A DNA stretch of 64,000 nt from Rhizobiaceae bacterium (GCA_014238155.1 JABABQ010000075.1:62001-126000); one strand, 5' to 3'; shown: positions 38,176-49,479, counted from the first letter of the stretch. Notes: generated by a model not told the origin, from the sequence alone. Program-made: numbers and translations.

Positions 38176-38667
38176 TTAAACGAGATCGTCGATGTCCTGA
38201 TCCGTCAGGGTGTTTGGCACAACGGTTACCGGAATGGAAAAGGCACCATCATTGCCAGCAATGGCAGATACCAACGGACCCGGGCCCTCATTGGCATCCC
38301 CGGCGGCCAAAATCATCAGTGCAATATCATGATCGTCTTCAATCAGCGATTCAATGGCCGCGGCGGGTCGTCCTTCACGGATGACCAGTTCTGGCGTTAT
38401 ACCACCAAATTCGACCGCCCAGGCGCTGGCCTTGGCCAGGGCCTGGTCAGCAGCGACTTTTGCTTCCGCGCGCATCACGTCTTCGACACCCAGCCAGTGT
38501 TGAAAATCTCCCGGTTCAATGACGAATATCACCACGAGATCAGCATCGATAGCGGCGACGCGTCTGGCGGCATAATGAATCGCTTTTTCGCATTCGGGGG
38601 TCGAATCAACCACTGCAAGAAATTTGCGACGGTGACCGTCCTGCCGAACTTCCCGCTTACTAACCAT
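38176..38667 (-). CDS. Universal stress protein (UspA family)
   Basis: A 163-residue single UspA domain. The N-terminal strand FLAVVDSTPECEKAIHYAARRVA is standard, and the region DHDIALMILAAGDAN corresponds to the ATP-binding segment, though the canonical G-2x-G-9x-G(S/T) is not clearly preserved. Its trigger is unknown. It sits between trpS and the NFU gene on the same strand, an order conserved in Rhizobiales. The gap to trpS is 35 bp, so co-transcription is likely. Confidence 0.88.
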   Translation of the reverse strand: MVSKREVRQDGHRRKFLAVVDSTPECEKAIHYAARRVAAIDADLVVIFVIEPGDFQHWLGVEDVMRAEAKVAADQALAKASAWAVEFGGITPELVIREGRPAAAIESLIEDDHDIALMILAAGDANEGPGPLVSAIAGNDGAFSIPVTVVPNTLTDQDIDDLV

Positions 38668-38702
38668 GATAATCCGCCATATTTGTCATTGGTAAAATCA
38701 GA

Positions 38703-39779
38703 CTAGCGACGCGCACCAACAAAGCCAATGATTTCCTTCACGTCGACCAGAACCCGGGACGCAATTTCTCGGGCACGATCGGCACCCTTGGACAGGACCG
38801 CGTCGATTTCGGCAGGGTCGGCTTGCAAGCGGCGCATTTCTGCAGCGATTGGCCCGATCTTTTCGACGGCCAGTTCAACAAGAGCCGGTTTGAAAGTGCC
38901 AAACTGAGACCCTGCATACTCGGCCAAGACTGACGCCTTATCTGTATCAGCCAGTGCTGCATAAATGCCGACCAGATTGTCAGCTTCAGCACGACCGGCC
39001 AATCCATCTACGGTTTCTGGAAGTGGGTCGGGGTCGGTTTTCGCTTTTCTGATTTTCTTGGCAATGGCGTCTGAGTCGTCTGTCATCACGATGCGCGACA
39101 GGTCGGATGGATCAGATTTTGACATCTTCTTTGCACCGTCACGCAGGCTCATCACACGTGCTGCGGGACCACCAATAAGAGGCTCGGTCAGGGGAAAGTA
39201 GCCCTGCACCTTTTCATCGCCAACCATCATAGCCTCCCCCAGGCCCAGGTCGGAGATGCGCTGAGAATAGTCGTTGTTGAATTTCTGAGCGATGTCACGG
39301 GTCAATTCCAGATGCTGTTTCTGGTCTTCTCCAACAGGCACATGCGTGGCCCGATAGGCCAAAATATCGGCCGCCATGAGCGAAGGATAGGCAAACAGAC
39401 CAACGGACGCTTTTTCCCGATCTTTGCCAGCCTTATCCTTGAATTGGGTCATGCGTGACAACCACCCCATGCGGGCGACACAATTGAAGATCCAGGCCAG
39501 TTCGGCGTGTTCTGCCACCTGGCTTTGGTTGAAGACTATATGTTTTTCAGGATCAATACCGGCGGCAAGGAAAGCTGCGGTAACCTCGCGGATATTGTCG
39601 GCCAATTCGGCAGGGTTCTGCATCGAAGCGGTAATCGCATGCAGGTCGACGACGCAATATATGCAGTCATAGTCCTTCTGCAGCGGCACAAATCGTTTAA
39701 TTGCCCCGAGATAATTCCCGAGGTGCAGGTTGCCGGTCGGCTGAATACCGGAAAAGACGCGTTCTCGAATTTTAGACAC
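38703..39779 (-). CDS. trpS: Tryptophanyl-tRNA synthetase
   Basis: A 358-residue class I synthetase that charges tRNA-Trp. The HIGH-type motif is [13 protein letters not shown] (about 14-26) and the KMSKS motif [11 protein letters not shown] (about 218). The tryptophan-binding segment [10 protein letters not shown] is near residue 42. Alphaproteobacterial TrpS has the insertion with [17 protein letters not shown] seen here. It follows murJ by 49 bp on the same strand, and the order glnD-murJ-trpS-usp-NFU matches other Rhizobiales. Confidence 0.96.
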   Translation of the reverse strand: MSKIRERVFSGIQPTGNLHLGNYLGAIKRFVPLQKDYDCIYCVVDLHAITASMQNPAELADNIREVTAAFLAAGIDPEKHIVFNQSQVAEHAELAWIFNCVARMGWLSRMTQFKDKAGKDREKASVGLFAYPSLMAADILAYRATHVPVGEDQKQHLELTRDIAQKFNNDYSQRISDLGLGEAMMVGDEKVQGYFPLTEPLIGGPAARVMSLRDGAKKMSKSDPSDLSRIVMTDDSDAIAKKIRKAKTDPDPLPETVDGLAGRAEADNLVGIYAALADTDKASVLAEYAGSQFGTFKPALVELAVEKIGPIAAEMRRLQADPAEIDAVLSKGADRAREIASRVLVDVKEIIGFVGARR

Positions 39780-39828
39780 GGTTTGGACCCAGGCTTTGAA
39801 AATTTCAGCGGTGTATGGGGGATGAAAC

Positions 39829-41382
39829 CTATCGGCGCAAGAGCCGTTTTAAATAAGTCGCCTGCATTGCACCGGTTGCCAGTGAAAAGCCGAAATAAAG
39901 CAGCGCGCCTCCGCCGATCATCACGGTCACCGCGAACAGCTGCGAGAGGAATGATGCATCCAGCATTTGCACTAATTGGCCGCGCATCATCAGGATGGCA
40001 CCCCCCATTAAAATGCTGGAGATCAGCAGCAGCACAAGCCGTCGGAGTGTCGCGGTATCGGGTTTAAAATCACCTTTCCGCCAAAGTGTCACGGCGAGCA
40101 GCATCAGATTGACCCAGGCCGACACCGATGTGGCAACGGCGATTGCCACATGACCAATGATCGGAAACAACAAGAGGCTGAGAACAACGTTGACGCAAAC
40201 CATGATGATCGAAAATAGAAACGGGGTTCGCATGTCTTCGCGGGCAAAAAACGCAGGTTGGAACACTTTCAACATCACATAGGCAGGCAATCCGGAAGCG
40301 AAAGCGGTCAGGGCGAGTGCCGTTTTCACCGTCGCTTCAGAATCAAACGCCCCACGTTCATAGATTACGGCGATAATATCTTGTGGAATGACCATCAGAC
40401 CGACCGCCGCTGGCAAGGTTAGTGCCAGGGCAAATTCTAGCGACCGGTTTTGCAATTGTTCGGCCTGATCACGATCACCTGCCTTCAATGCCCGCGATAA
40501 TTCTGGCAACAGCACCACGCCAACGGCAATGCCAATCACCCCAAGCGGCAGTTGATTGAGCCGGTCGGCATAATTCAACAAGGCGTTGGCACCATCCTGT
40601 TGGGTAGCGATGATGGTGCCGATCAGCAGATTGATTTGCAGCACTCCCCCGGTCAACAGAGCCGGAACCATCAATACCAGCAATCTTTTGACCGGCCCCG
40701 TCAGACGAGGCAGGGTGAGTTTGAAGCCAAATCCAACCCGCCATACACCCCAGGCCAGAATTGCAAGCTGGACAATGCCGCTCAGCAGTACGCCCCAGGC
40801 CAGCGCCAAACCAATTTGCCGGTCCGGCCAGTCGAGAGCGATGCCGAGTACCAGGACAGCAATCAAAATCACGTTCAGCATGACTGGCACGATCGCCGCC
40901 AGAAAATAGCGCCGAAGCGAATTCAAAACCCCAGAGAACATGGCTACAAGCGACATGCACAACAGGTAGGGAAACATGATCCGTGTCATCGACACGGAAA
41001 GCTCAAATTTTTCTGGCGTGTCGGTGAAACCCGGAGCAACCACATTGGCAACCAGAAACGGCATGGTCAGCAGCGCCAGGGCCGTGAACAGGATCAGCCA
41101 ACTGGCCAGAACCGAAAAAACCTGCTGCCCAAACTTGCGCGCAGCTGCGTCGCCTCCGTCTTCCAGTTGCTTTGCGAAAAGAGGAATGAATGCAATGTTG
41201 AATGCGCCTTCAGCAAACAACCTGCGAAACAGGTTTGGAAAGCGAAAGCAGGTATAGAATACGTCTGCCACCGGGCCGGTTCCAAGCGCCGCGGCCAACA
41301 AGGCTTCACGTCCAAATCCCAGTATCCGGCTTGCCATGCTGGCACTGCCAACGGTGGCAAATTTTGATATCAGGCCGCTCAT
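39829..41382 (-). CDS. murJ: Lipid II flippase MurJ
   Basis: A 517-residue polytopic membrane protein of the MOP superfamily with about fourteen helices. It flips lipid II to the periplasmic side for peptidoglycan synthesis. The N-terminal [46 protein letters not shown] is diagnostic, with the charged residues proposed to line the cavity. The start ATG overlaps the glnD stop (ATGA, 41379-41382), so the two genes are translationally coupled. The length is usual for the class. Confidence 0.96.
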   Translation of the reverse strand: MSGLISKFATVGSASMASRILGFGREALLAAALGTGPVADVFYTCFRFPNLFRRLFAEGAFNIAFIPLFAKQLEDGGDAAARKFGQQVFSVLASWLILFTALALLTMPFLVANVVAPGFTDTPEKFELSVSMTRIMFPYLLCMSLVAMFSGVLNSLRRYFLAAIVPVMLNVILIAVLVLGIALDWPDRQIGLALAWGVLLSGIVQLAILAWGVWRVGFGFKLTLPRLTGPVKRLLVLMVPALLTGGVLQINLLIGTIIATQQDGANALLNYADRLNQLPLGVIGIAVGVVLLPELSRALKAGDRDQAEQLQNRSLEFALALTLPAAVGLMVIPQDIIAVIYERGAFDSEATVKTALALTAFASGLPAYVMLKVFQPAFFAREDMRTPFLFSIIMVCVNVVLSLLLFPIIGHVAIAVATSVSAWVNLMLLAVTLWRKGDFKPDTATLRRLVLLLISSILMGGAILMMRGQLVQMLDASFLSQLFAVTVMIGGGALLYFGFSLATGAMQATYLKRLLRR

Positions 41383-44195
41383 GCAGCGCTCTTTGATGGG
41401 TTGGAACGTTTGGTTGGTGCTTTGGGGCCTTCCACAGCATTCCCCCCAAGTGCTTTCATCAGCTTGCGCCTGATTGCCGCAAGTTTTTGTGGGCTGGTAA
41501 TTTTGAATCCCACCAGATCGGTCGCATAGAAGGAATCAATTACCTTCTCTCCAAAAGTTGCGATGTGAGCAGAGGCAATGTCGAGCGACAAATCCGCCAA
41601 GGCGTCGGTGACGTCCGACAGAAGCCCGGGCCGGTCCAACCCCTCAACTTCAATTACTGTGAATTTATCTGATAATTCGTTGTTGATCATTACAGATGGT
41701 TCGACCTTGAAGGCCGATGACCTGCGTTTGGGTTTTGATTTTTCAGCCAGCAAGCTGGCCAAACGGCATTCGCCGGACAAAACTTTTTTGATGGTATCTG
41801 CAATGTTCTGGGCCCGGCGGCGTTCATCCACTGGGTCATCATAGAGCCGATTGATAAAAATGGAATCCAGCGCGCGGCCATCACGGGTGGTAAAGATCTG
41901 TGCGTCAACAATATTGGCTCCGGCAGCAGCGCAACAACCAGTGATTGTGGACAGCAGGCGCGGATGATCCGGTGCCAGAAGGGTGATCTCCGTTACCGCC
42001 TCAAAATCCCTGGTGGCAATTGTGGTAGCGGTCGACAGGCCCTGAGCATCACTGTCCCGTATGAAGTGAAGATGCCGGATCTGGCTTTCTCGAGGAACGG
42101 TCAGCAGGTAATTGTCATAGTTTAAATCAATGACCTGTTTGCTTTCATTCTCCGGCCAGTGATCAAGTGCCTGCTCAAGTTCCCGGCGCACTTCGGCAAT
42201 CTGTTCACGACGCGGAGCCTGGGTAAATCCACCGGTCAGTTGCGGTTCGCACATGTAGTAAAGGGTCCGCAACAACTGCCCTTTCCAACCGTTCCAAACG
42301 CCGGGGCCTACGGCCTTGATGTCGCACACGGTCAGTACCAGCAATGCCTTCATTCGTTCAAACGTCTGCATGACATTTGAAAAACTGGCGATGGTTTTTG
42401 CATCGTGCAAATCCCTGGACTGTGCCGTATTTGACATCAGCAGGTGATGTTCCACCAGCCAGCAGACCAGTTCAGTTTGCTGTTTGTCCAGTCCCAAACG
42501 TGGGCATACGCGGCGGGCAATTGCAGCACCAACGATGGAATGATCCCCGGGGAGTCCCTTGGCAATGTCGTGCAGCAACAGGGCGACATAAAGAACCATT
42601 CTGTTGGACGAATTTTTCATGATCTCGTTTGACAGGGGATGCTGTTCCCCCATCTCGCCATGTTCGATTTCCGACAGGATACCAATTGAGCGAAGCAGAT
42701 GTTCGTCGACTGTGTAGTGATGATACATGTTGAACTGCATCATCGCGACGATCTTGCCAAATTCCGGCAAAAAACGGCCTAAAACACCGGATTCATTCAT
42801 TTTCCGCAATGTGCGCTCAGGTGTCTTACGAGATGTAAGTGTCGCCAGAAACGCAGAATTTGCTGCAGCATCGTTGCGCAGGTTTTTATCGATCAGTTTC
42901 AACGAGCGCGACACAAGGCGCATGGCGTCGGGATGAAACAGCAGGCCATGTTCTTCTGCCAGCTGAAACAGTTTGAGAATATTGACAGGATCTTTGACAA
43001 ATACGTCGTCGTCGACCAATTGAATGCGATTGTTCAGATTAACGAAGTCGCTGGTACCACGAATTTTTTTTGTGCGTTTGGTAAAAGAACGGAAAATGCC
43101 ACTGATACCAGACGCCTCTTTGGCCTGCTGGGCCTCCAGGGTGGCGCAAAGAATGCGCGTCAGATCACCGACATCCTTGGCGATCAGAAAATAGTGTTTC
43201 ATGAACCGCTCAACAGCGCTGAGGCCGGGATGGTCTGAATATCCCAATCGCTCGGCAAGTTGCGCCTGCAGATCAAACGAAAGTCGCTCTTCGGCGCGTC
43301 CGGTCAAAAAATGCATATGGCAACGGACCGCCCAAAGAAAATCTTGTGCCTTCATGAATTTGCGAAATTCAGAGGCTGGAAAAACCTTCTTCGCCCGCAG
43401 TTCATTTTGGGTTCGCACCCTAAAATAGTATTTCGATATCCAGAACAGCGTGTGCAGGTCCCGCAATCCGCCCTTGCCGTCTTTCACGTTCGGCTCAACA
43501 AGGTAACGGGACTGACCGGATTTTTCGTGGCGCGCGTCGCGTTCAGCAAGCTTTGCCGCAATGAATTCCGGCGCCGTTCTTTGCATCAGTTCCTGGTCAA
43601 AGCGATCCGCCAGTTCGTCGTAGAGTTGTCGCTCGCCCCACAGAAAGCGCGCCTCCAGGATAGATGTACGTATCGTCATGTCGTCCTTGGAAAGCGATAT
43701 GCACTGGTCAACATTGCGTGTTGCGTGTCCAACCTTATAGCCCATGTCCCAGAGCATATAGAGCATGTATTCAACGATGCTTTCACCCAGGGCGGTCTGT
43801 TTATAGGGTAGTAAAAAGAGCAGATCTAGATCTGATCCGGGTGCCAGAGTTCCCCGTCCATATCCGCCCACACAAACGATCGCCATGCGCTCACCGGCAG
43901 ACAAGTTGGACGCCCGGAACACATGGGTCATGGCAAAGTCATAAAGGCAACGAATGATTTCATCCTGGAGATGGGACAGACGGCGGGCACATTCATTTCC
44001 GGCACCGTCTTGCTTCAATAAAGATTCGGCGATTTTTCGACCATCAGCAGACACCTGCTTTAACAATGCGAGTACTTGTTGCCGAATTTTTGAGTCGCTC
44101 CCATCGCCATCGGTCGTTGCTGTCAACCCAGTGAGGTCTCGGCGCAACTGCTCAGAATCTATCAAAGAGTTTAGATGAGGATCGGGTTTGGCCAT
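41379..44195 (-). CDS. glnD: Bifunctional uridylyltransferase/uridylyl-removing enzyme GlnD
   Basis: A 938-residue sensor of glutamine. It uridylylates PII proteins when nitrogen is short and removes UMP when glutamine is plentiful. The nucleotidyltransferase motif GGYGRGTLAPGSDLDLLFL lies near residues 110-128. The HD hydrolase domain (HDIAKGLPGDH, about 555) and two C-terminal ACT domains (about 740-815 and 850-925) complete the four-domain layout. It is the first gene of the operon with murJ; the 301 bp upstream probably hold the promoter. Confidence 0.96.
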   Translation of the reverse strand: MAKPDPHLNSLIDSEQLRRDLTGLTATTDGDGSDSKIRQQVLALLKQVSADGRKIAESLLKQDGAGNECARRLSHLQDEIIRCLYDFAMTHVFRASNLSAGERMAIVCVGGYGRGTLAPGSDLDLLFLLPYKQTALGESIVEYMLYMLWDMGYKVGHATRNVDQCISLSKDDMTIRTSILEARFLWGERQLYDELADRFDQELMQRTAPEFIAAKLAERDARHEKSGQSRYLVEPNVKDGKGGLRDLHTLFWISKYYFRVRTQNELRAKKVFPASEFRKFMKAQDFLWAVRCHMHFLTGRAEERLSFDLQAQLAERLGYSDHPGLSAVERFMKHYFLIAKDVGDLTRILCATLEAQQAKEASGISGIFRSFTKRTKKIRGTSDFVNLNNRIQLVDDDVFVKDPVNILKLFQLAEEHGLLFHPDAMRLVSRSLKLIDKNLRNDAAANSAFLATLTSRKTPERTLRKMNESGVLGRFLPEFGKIVAMMQFNMYHHYTVDEHLLRSIGILSEIEHGEMGEQHPLSNEIMKNSSNRMVLYVALLLHDIAKGLPGDHSIVGAAIARRVCPRLGLDKQQTELVCWLVEHHLLMSNTAQSRDLHDAKTIASFSNVMQTFERMKALLVLTVCDIKAVGPGVWNGWKGQLLRTLYYMCEPQLTGGFTQAPRREQIAEVRRELEQALDHWPENESKQVIDLNYDNYLLTVPRESQIRHLHFIRDSDAQGLSTATTIATRDFEAVTEITLLAPDHPRLLSTITGCCAAAGANIVDAQIFTTRDGRALDSIFINRLYDDPVDERRRAQNIADTIKKVLSGECRLASLLAEKSKPKRRSSAFKVEPSVMINNELSDKFTVIEVEGLDRPGLLSDVTDALADLSLDIASAHIATFGEKVIDSFYATDLVGFKITSPQKLAAIRRKLMKALGGNAVEGPKAPTKRSNPSKSAA

Positions 44196-44496
44196 TCCGG
44201 GTTTCTACGTCAGGACTGTTGGCGACACCAGAGCAATATTTTTCTCTCGCTGGTTCACATGGAGGAGTTGGAACTGCACCCTACCAAAGTGCCAAGCGAA
44301 GCGCGCCACGGGTAATTGGGCCGGTTGGCACCAACATAAATTCGACCATATTTTTGAGCACAAGGGCAATCATCAAAATTGTTTTAGAGAAATCAATTGT
44401 GTTAGAACGTTATGACAAAAGTGTGAGCCTGCCACTGCTTGTCAAGACAATAGCAACCTTACTGATGTATAAACAAACATCGAAACAATCGTAACA
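44196..44496. other. Intergenic region between divergent glnD and L,D-transpeptidase genes
   Basis: This AT-rich stretch of 301 bp has no convincing gene. It should contain two divergent promoters. TATAAA near 44469 could be a -10 box for the plus-strand gene, but no -35 at the right distance stands out. Confidence 0.5.
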
Positions 44497-45483
44497 ATGC
44501 GTAGCACGCCGATGATCTGCATCTTTACCAGAACCAGCCGCATTGCCTTGACCATGGCATTGTTGTTGATTTTATCGGCGTGTCAGGGCGCGCTGGACGG
44601 CATCAATCAAAAGGCCAACAAACCGGTACCCAGAAAACTTGTATCCTCAATGAAAGCGCAAGGCATGGCGCTGACTTCACCGATCATGTTGAGAATTTTC
44701 AAGCAGGAAAATACCATGGAAGTCTGGAAGCGCAGGAATACCGGGCGCTATGCGTTGTTGACGTCCTATGAAATTTGTAAATGGTCGGGCAAACTCGGCC
44801 CCAAGTTCAAGGAAGGTGACCGCCAGGCACCGGAAGGCTTTTACCGGGTTAATAAGCACCAGATGAACCCCAATTCGCAGTATCATCTCGCCTTCAATAT
44901 GGGCTTCCCCAATGCCTATGATCGTTCACATGGTCGGACCGGTTCGCATCTGATGATTCATGGCGCCTGTTCATCTGCCGGATGCTATTCGATGACCGAT
45001 GATCGGGTGGAAGAAATATATGCGATGGCACGCGACGCGTTTAAAGGGGGTCAGAAGGCCTTTCAGATTCAAGCGTATCCGTTTCGTATGACCGCTGAAA
45101 ATATGGTCAAACACCGTGATCACAAGCATTACCGTTTCTGGCAAATGTTGAAGCGCGGATATGACCATTTCGAGATCACCCAAGTCCCGCCAAAGGTCAA
45201 CGTCTGCGAAAAACGCTATGTATTCAACACAGATTCAACGCAACGCTATCCGTCGTCCGGCCAGTGCCCGCGTCGCAACATGCCGGTCACATTGGCCTCT
45301 GCGTTTGTTGACACTCAGACAAAATACAATGAACGCTTCGAGAGTTTGCTGGCCAAAGTCGAAAAGCGCGACCCTTTACCAATTACACCCATTGACGTGG
45401 CAGACATTCTACCTGGAGTAACAGTGTCACCAAAGATGTCTGATATTCAGCCAGCGGAAGCTTCCGCCTCGGGTGGAAATTGA
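44497..45483 (+). CDS. L,D-transpeptidase-like (YkuD-fold) lipoprotein
   Basis: A 328-residue envelope protein of the murein L,D-transpeptidase family. A lipoprotein signal (SRIALTMALLLILSACQG, lipid Cys about 29) is followed by the YkuD domain (about 70-215). The catalytic motif is SHLMIHGACSSAGCYSMTD, whose second cysteine is the expected nucleophile. Such enzymes form 3-3 crosslinks or attach proteins to peptidoglycan. The ATG at 44497 begins the frame; a second at 44512 gives a more compact signal peptide. It is monocistronic and divergent from glnD. Confidence 0.85.
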   Translation: MRSTPMICIFTRTSRIALTMALLLILSACQGALDGINQKANKPVPRKLVSSMKAQGMALTSPIMLRIFKQENTMEVWKRRNTGRYALLTSYEICKWSGKLGPKFKEGDRQAPEGFYRVNKHQMNPNSQYHLAFNMGFPNAYDRSHGRTGSHLMIHGACSSAGCYSMTDDRVEEIYAMARDAFKGGQKAFQIQAYPFRMTAENMVKHRDHKHYRFWQMLKRGYDHFEITQVPPKVNVCEKRYVFNTDSTQRYPSSGQCPRRNMPVTLASAFVDTQTKYNERFESLLAKVEKRDPLPITPIDVADILPGVTVSPKMSDIQPAEASASGGN

Positions 45484-45540
45484 GGGGCGCATAGCGCCGA
45501 CATTGCGAAATTCTGAGTGAGGCAATTGTATTGCAAGGGC

Positions 45541-46185
45541 TCAGCATCCAGAAGCGCGATCTCTTTGCCAGTTGAGATATGAATCTCTCACAAGCACGAA
45601 AATGGTCGATAAAAATAAGCCTACAATGCCAAAAATAAGCACCAGCGGTATCGGTCCCGGTCGCTTGCTCACATATTCAACTTCACCAATATCGGCGAAT
45701 GCGGTCCCGTTATTATATTGGCTAATCTTGTGATGCTGTTTCAGCATTTCACGAACCGCAAATCCGGTAGCATTTAATTCGTCTCGCAAAGACCTGATAT
45801 AGGCCATGGTTTGGGTCGATTCGTCAAAAATCTGCTTCGATTTCGGGCCGATCAACCCCTTAAGTGCCACAACCAACTGCTCGGCCTTAGGCAGTGTGAC
45901 CGTCTTGTTTTTATCACGCAGAATAATTTTGTTTGATTTGATGCTGAAGTCAGCAAAATCAGGATTGTTGGCAAAGTCAGTATTCTGCTTGCATTGTTGC
46001 AGATTACGCGAACCGCTGCACATTTGCTCAGCCATTATTGAATGGTAGTTGGAGGTAAACGAGATTTCCAGGCGATAAGTCTGTGGAATTACAAAGCTGG
46101 CAATCACACCGAAAATAAAGCCAACGATTGTCCAGCGCACCAGGAGAGCTTTGTTGGTCCAGAGTATATGAAAGATATCAAACAC
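45541..46185 (-). CDS. Wzz-like inner-membrane protein (polysaccharide chain-length type topology)
   Basis: A 214-residue protein I cannot place in a named family with certainty. It has a membrane helix near each end (about 16-34, VRWTIVGFIFGVIASFVIP, and about 180-200, IPLVLIFGIVGLFLSTIFVLV) with a periplasmic loop of about 145 residues between, partly helical. This is the layout of Wzz/polysaccharide co-polymerases, and the proline preceding the second helix (RPGPIPLVL) strengthens the likeness. Two or more cysteines in the loop (QMCSGSRNLQQCKQ) could form a disulfide. No polysaccharide genes are adjacent. It lies between the transpeptidase and secA, opposite to the former. Confidence 0.65.
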   Translation of the reverse strand: MFDIFHILWTNKALLVRWTIVGFIFGVIASFVIPQTYRLEISFTSNYHSIMAEQMCSGSRNLQQCKQNTDFANNPDFADFSIKSNKIILRDKNKTVTLPKAEQLVVALKGLIGPKSKQIFDESTQTMAYIRSLRDELNATGFAVREMLKQHHKISQYNNGTAFADIGEVEYVSKRPGPIPLVLIFGIVGLFLSTIFVLVRDSYLNWQRDRASGC

Positions 46186-46390
46186 ACTGACTTCATCAAT
46201 CTGGGAGCGATCAGATGTTTAGCGGGCAGTGGATCGCTCACTCATTTTGGGTTAACCGTTGCTTGTGGCTTGTTTGGACTTGTCCAAAGCTAACAAGTTG
46301 GTTCGCGGCAGTGAACAGCACAAATATGCAAAAGCGGCAACTATCTTGGATACCGACATACGCCGCCGGTCGCCAGCCAGGTCAAAAACA
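46186..46390. other. Intergenic region upstream of the Wzz-like gene
   Basis: Part of a 310-bp gap between the Wzz-like gene and secA. I see no gene or clear promoter in this part; the remainder (46391-46469) is a decayed repeat copy. Confidence 0.5.
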
Positions 46391-46469
46391 GTCAGGACCC
46401 ATCAATTTGATGTATTCTGTTGGACATGTCGCGCCGCCGAGTGCAACCCAATGCTTGAAAGGGCCACCA
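46391..46469. mobile_element. Decayed copy of the GGGTCAGGAC element
   Basis: GTCAGGACCCATCAATTTGA and the next 9 bp match the left end of the 278-bp element at 25 of 29 positions. An internal block at 46443-46469 matches 21727-21753 at 24 of 27. About 140 bp between the two blocks are missing, and the right end is lost, so this is an internally deleted relic. It lies 27 bp beyond the secA stop. Confidence 0.65.
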
Positions 46470-46495
46470 AAACTACACGGCAAAATTTACCGTCA

Positions 46496-49354
46496 CTAAG
46501 ATATTTTTCCGTGACAATGCTTGTATTTCAGTCCTGTTCCGCACGGGCAGGGTTCGTTGCGTCCAACACGACCCCAGGTTGCAGGATCTTCGGGATTACG
46601 GCCTTCGGCGGCCTGGGCTCGTGATGGCGTGACAATTGCCTGGCCATACTCTTCGCCCTCATAGTCCTGAATCCCATCTTCGCCGGTGAGCGGGTCGACA
46701 TGACTGGCATGCATTTCCAGCGGTTCATATTCTTCCTGCGCTGCTTGCTGAACCAGCTCAACACGCATCATCTGTGCCGTCACCGCTTGCCGTAAATTGC
46801 CCAACAGCGAATTGAACAGTTCAAAGCTTTCAGATTTGTATTCGTTTAACGGGTCACGCTGGCCATAGCCGCGAAAGCCGATGACCGACCGCAGATGTTC
46901 GAGATTTTCCAGATGCTCGCGCCACAAGTGATCCAGCGTTTGCAAAAGAATTGATTTCTCGACCATGGCATTGACTTCCGGTCCGAAACGTTCGGTGCGT
47001 TCAGCCGCCGCCTCGTTGGCAGTCTTCAATATGCGTTCCCGCACTCCCTGATCATCAATGCCTTCTTCTTCGGCCCATTCCGCAATCGGCAGATCTAGGT
47101 TCAGATATTGCTGGACGCCTTCCTTGAGTTCCTCGGTCTTCCATTCCTCCGGATAGGCTTTTTCTGGCATCGCCGTTGTAACCAGTCCATCGACGACCTC
47201 TTCACGCATCTCGCCGATGATTTCGGACATATCTTCGCCCTCCATCATTTCAATGCGCTGATCAAATATCACCGTGCGCTGGTCATTCATCACGTCATCA
47301 AATTTGAGCAGGTTCTTACGAATGTCAAAGTTGCGGGCTTCCACCTTCTGCTGAGCTTTTTCCAATGCCTTGTTGATCCAGGGGTGAACGATGGCTTCAC
47401 CTTCCTGCAGGCCGAGTTTCTGAAGCATGCCGTCCATGCGGTCAGATCCGAATATGCGCATCAAATCATCCTGTAGCGACAGGAAGAATTTTGAGCGGCC
47501 CGGGTCGCCCTGACGTCCGGATCGTCCGCGCAACTGATTGTCAATGCGGCGGCTTTCGTGGCGTTCTGTGGCGAGGACATAAAGCCCACCGGCGGCCAGT
47601 GCCTGCTGCTTCAACTTGTCGACTTCTTCGCTGACAGCCGATTTGATCTTTTCCGCTTCCTTGCCAGATTTTCCCTCAAGTTCGATATCCAGCCGCATGT
47701 CAAGATTGCCACCCAGCTGGATGTCGGTTCCGCGACCCGCCATGTTGGTGGCGATCGTGACGGCACTGGGCACACCAGCCTGAGAGATGATTACGGCTTC
47801 CTGCTCATGGTAACGGGCGTTGAGGACCTCATGTTTTATGCCACCGGCCTTGATGGCCCCATCCAGAGCTTCTGTAGTGCCTTCCAGATAAGTGCGCAGT
47901 TCAGGCTCCTTACCCTGCTTGATGCCGTCAATGCGTTGCTGCACCGTATCGCGCATCGCTGTCAGTTTGGTCTTGTCAGACAACATTGAAGAAAGCAGTT
48001 CAGATTTTTCGATCGATGTCGTACCAACGAGTACGGGTTGTCCGGCGTTCTGCGCCGCAACGATATCCAGCACCACGGCGATGTATTTCTCGTCTACTGT
48101 CCGATAAACCTCGTCGTCTTCATCAGCACGGATAATCGGCATGTTGGTTGGGACTTCGATCACATCGAGCTTGTAGATATCGGCAAATTCAGCCGCTTCG
48201 GTCATCGCCGTTCCGGTCATTCCGGCGAGTTTTTCATACATGCGGAAATAGTTCTGGAAAGTAATTGACGCCAGAGTTTGGTTCTCCGGCTGGATGTCGA
48301 CATTTTCCTTGGCCTCCAACGCCTGATGCTGGCCGTCGGAAAAGCGGCGGCCAGCCATGGCGCGGCCAGTAAATTCATCAATGATGACCACTTCGCCATT
48401 ACGAACCATGTAGTCCTTGTCTTTGGCGAACAGCTTATGAGCTTTCAGAGCATTGTTGACGTGATGAACAATGCCGACATTTTCAACGTCGTAGAGCGAG
48501 CCGGACTTCAGGATACCAGCTTCCTTCAGCATGTTCTCAAGTTTCTCAGTTCCATCATCGGTGAATGAAACCGAGCGCTGTTTTTCATCAAGCTCGTAGT
48601 CTTCGTCGGCAACCCGGGGAATAAATTTGTCAATTGTTGTATATTGATCAGACTTGTCATCAACGGGCCCGGAAATGATCAGCGGTGTACGGGCTTCGTC
48701 GACAAGGATCGAATCTACTTCATCGACAATCGCAAAATGATGTCCCCGTTGAACCATCTCCTCGATTTCCATCTTCATGTTATCGCGCAGATAATCGAAC
48801 CCAAATTCGTTGTTGGTGCCGTAGGTGATATCGCAATTATAGGCTTCCTGGCGTTCCCCATCATCCAGATCGTGGACGATGACACCCGTCGTCAGGCCCA
48901 AAAATCCATAAAGACCACCCATCCATTCGGCATCACGGCTGGCCAGATAGTCATTTGTTGTGACCACATGGACGCCTTCGCCGGACAGGGCGTTGAGATA
49001 AACAGCAAGAGTTGCCACCAGTGTTTTACCTTCGCCGGTCCGCATTTCGGCGATTCTTCCTTCGTTCAAAATCATGCCGCCAATCAGCTGCACATCAAAT
49101 GGGCGCATGCCCAGCGCCCTTCTTGAGGCCTCGCGGGCAACGGCAAATGCTGGAACCAGCAAATCGTTGATGGCAGTGCCATCTTCGATCATCTGGCGAA
49201 ATTCGTCAGTTTTTCCAGCAAGTTGCACATCATCCAGCGTTTCCATTTCTGGCTCGAGCGCGTTGATCGCGTCCACCATGGGCTGGTATTTCTTCACCTG
49301 ACGTTCGTTTTCCGAACCGAAGAATTTTCGCGCGATACCGCCAAAACTGATCAT
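46496..49354 (-). CDS. secA: Preprotein translocase ATPase SecA
   Basis: The 952-residue motor that drives proteins through SecYEG. Walker A is [14 protein letters not shown] (about residue 102-115), and the DEVD helicase-like motif [20 protein letters not shown] follows near 215. The second RecA-like domain has [15 protein letters not shown], and [18 protein letters not shown] near 635. The C-terminal SEC-C zinc motif [17 protein letters not shown] binds SecB or phospholipid. The gene is full length. A strong promoter (TTGACA, 17 bp, TATCTG) lies about 125 bp upstream and gives a long leader. Confidence 0.98.
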   Translation of the reverse strand: MISFGGIARKFFGSENERQVKKYQPMVDAINALEPEMETLDDVQLAGKTDEFRQMIEDGTAINDLLVPAFAVAREASRRALGMRPFDVQLIGGMILNEGRIAEMRTGEGKTLVATLAVYLNALSGEGVHVVTTNDYLASRDAEWMGGLYGFLGLTTGVIVHDLDDGERQEAYNCDITYGTNNEFGFDYLRDNMKMEIEEMVQRGHHFAIVDEVDSILVDEARTPLIISGPVDDKSDQYTTIDKFIPRVADEDYELDEKQRSVSFTDDGTEKLENMLKEAGILKSGSLYDVENVGIVHHVNNALKAHKLFAKDKDYMVRNGEVVIIDEFTGRAMAGRRFSDGQHQALEAKENVDIQPENQTLASITFQNYFRMYEKLAGMTGTAMTEAAEFADIYKLDVIEVPTNMPIIRADEDDEVYRTVDEKYIAVVLDIVAAQNAGQPVLVGTTSIEKSELLSSMLSDKTKLTAMRDTVQQRIDGIKQGKEPELRTYLEGTTEALDGAIKAGGIKHEVLNARYHEQEAVIISQAGVPSAVTIATNMAGRGTDIQLGGNLDMRLDIELEGKSGKEAEKIKSAVSEEVDKLKQQALAAGGLYVLATERHESRRIDNQLRGRSGRQGDPGRSKFFLSLQDDLMRIFGSDRMDGMLQKLGLQEGEAIVHPWINKALEKAQQKVEARNFDIRKNLLKFDDVMNDQRTVIFDQRIEMMEGEDMSEIIGEMREEVVDGLVTTAMPEKAYPEEWKTEELKEGVQQYLNLDLPIAEWAEEEGIDDQGVRERILKTANEAAAERTERFGPEVNAMVEKSILLQTLDHLWREHLENLEHLRSVIGFRGYGQRDPLNEYKSESFELFNSLLGNLRQAVTAQMMRVELVQQAAQEEYEPLEMHASHVDPLTGEDGIQDYEGEEYGQAIVTPSRAQAAEGRNPEDPATWGRVGRNEPCPCGTGLKYKHCHGKIS

Positions 49355-49479
49355 AAAATTTTTCCCTAAATCTCCCGGATCAAGGCCCGCCAGGGCAAAT
49401 CAGGGAGAATATGCTATCGATTTAAAATGCGTCGATATATGAGTTTGTACCCGACATCAGTGGACGCTGACTTCAGGGA

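Noticed and set aside
40552-41367. 271-codon plus-strand frame opposite murJ
   Set aside because: It is a long antisense frame of very polar composition, explained by the membrane protein on the other strand.
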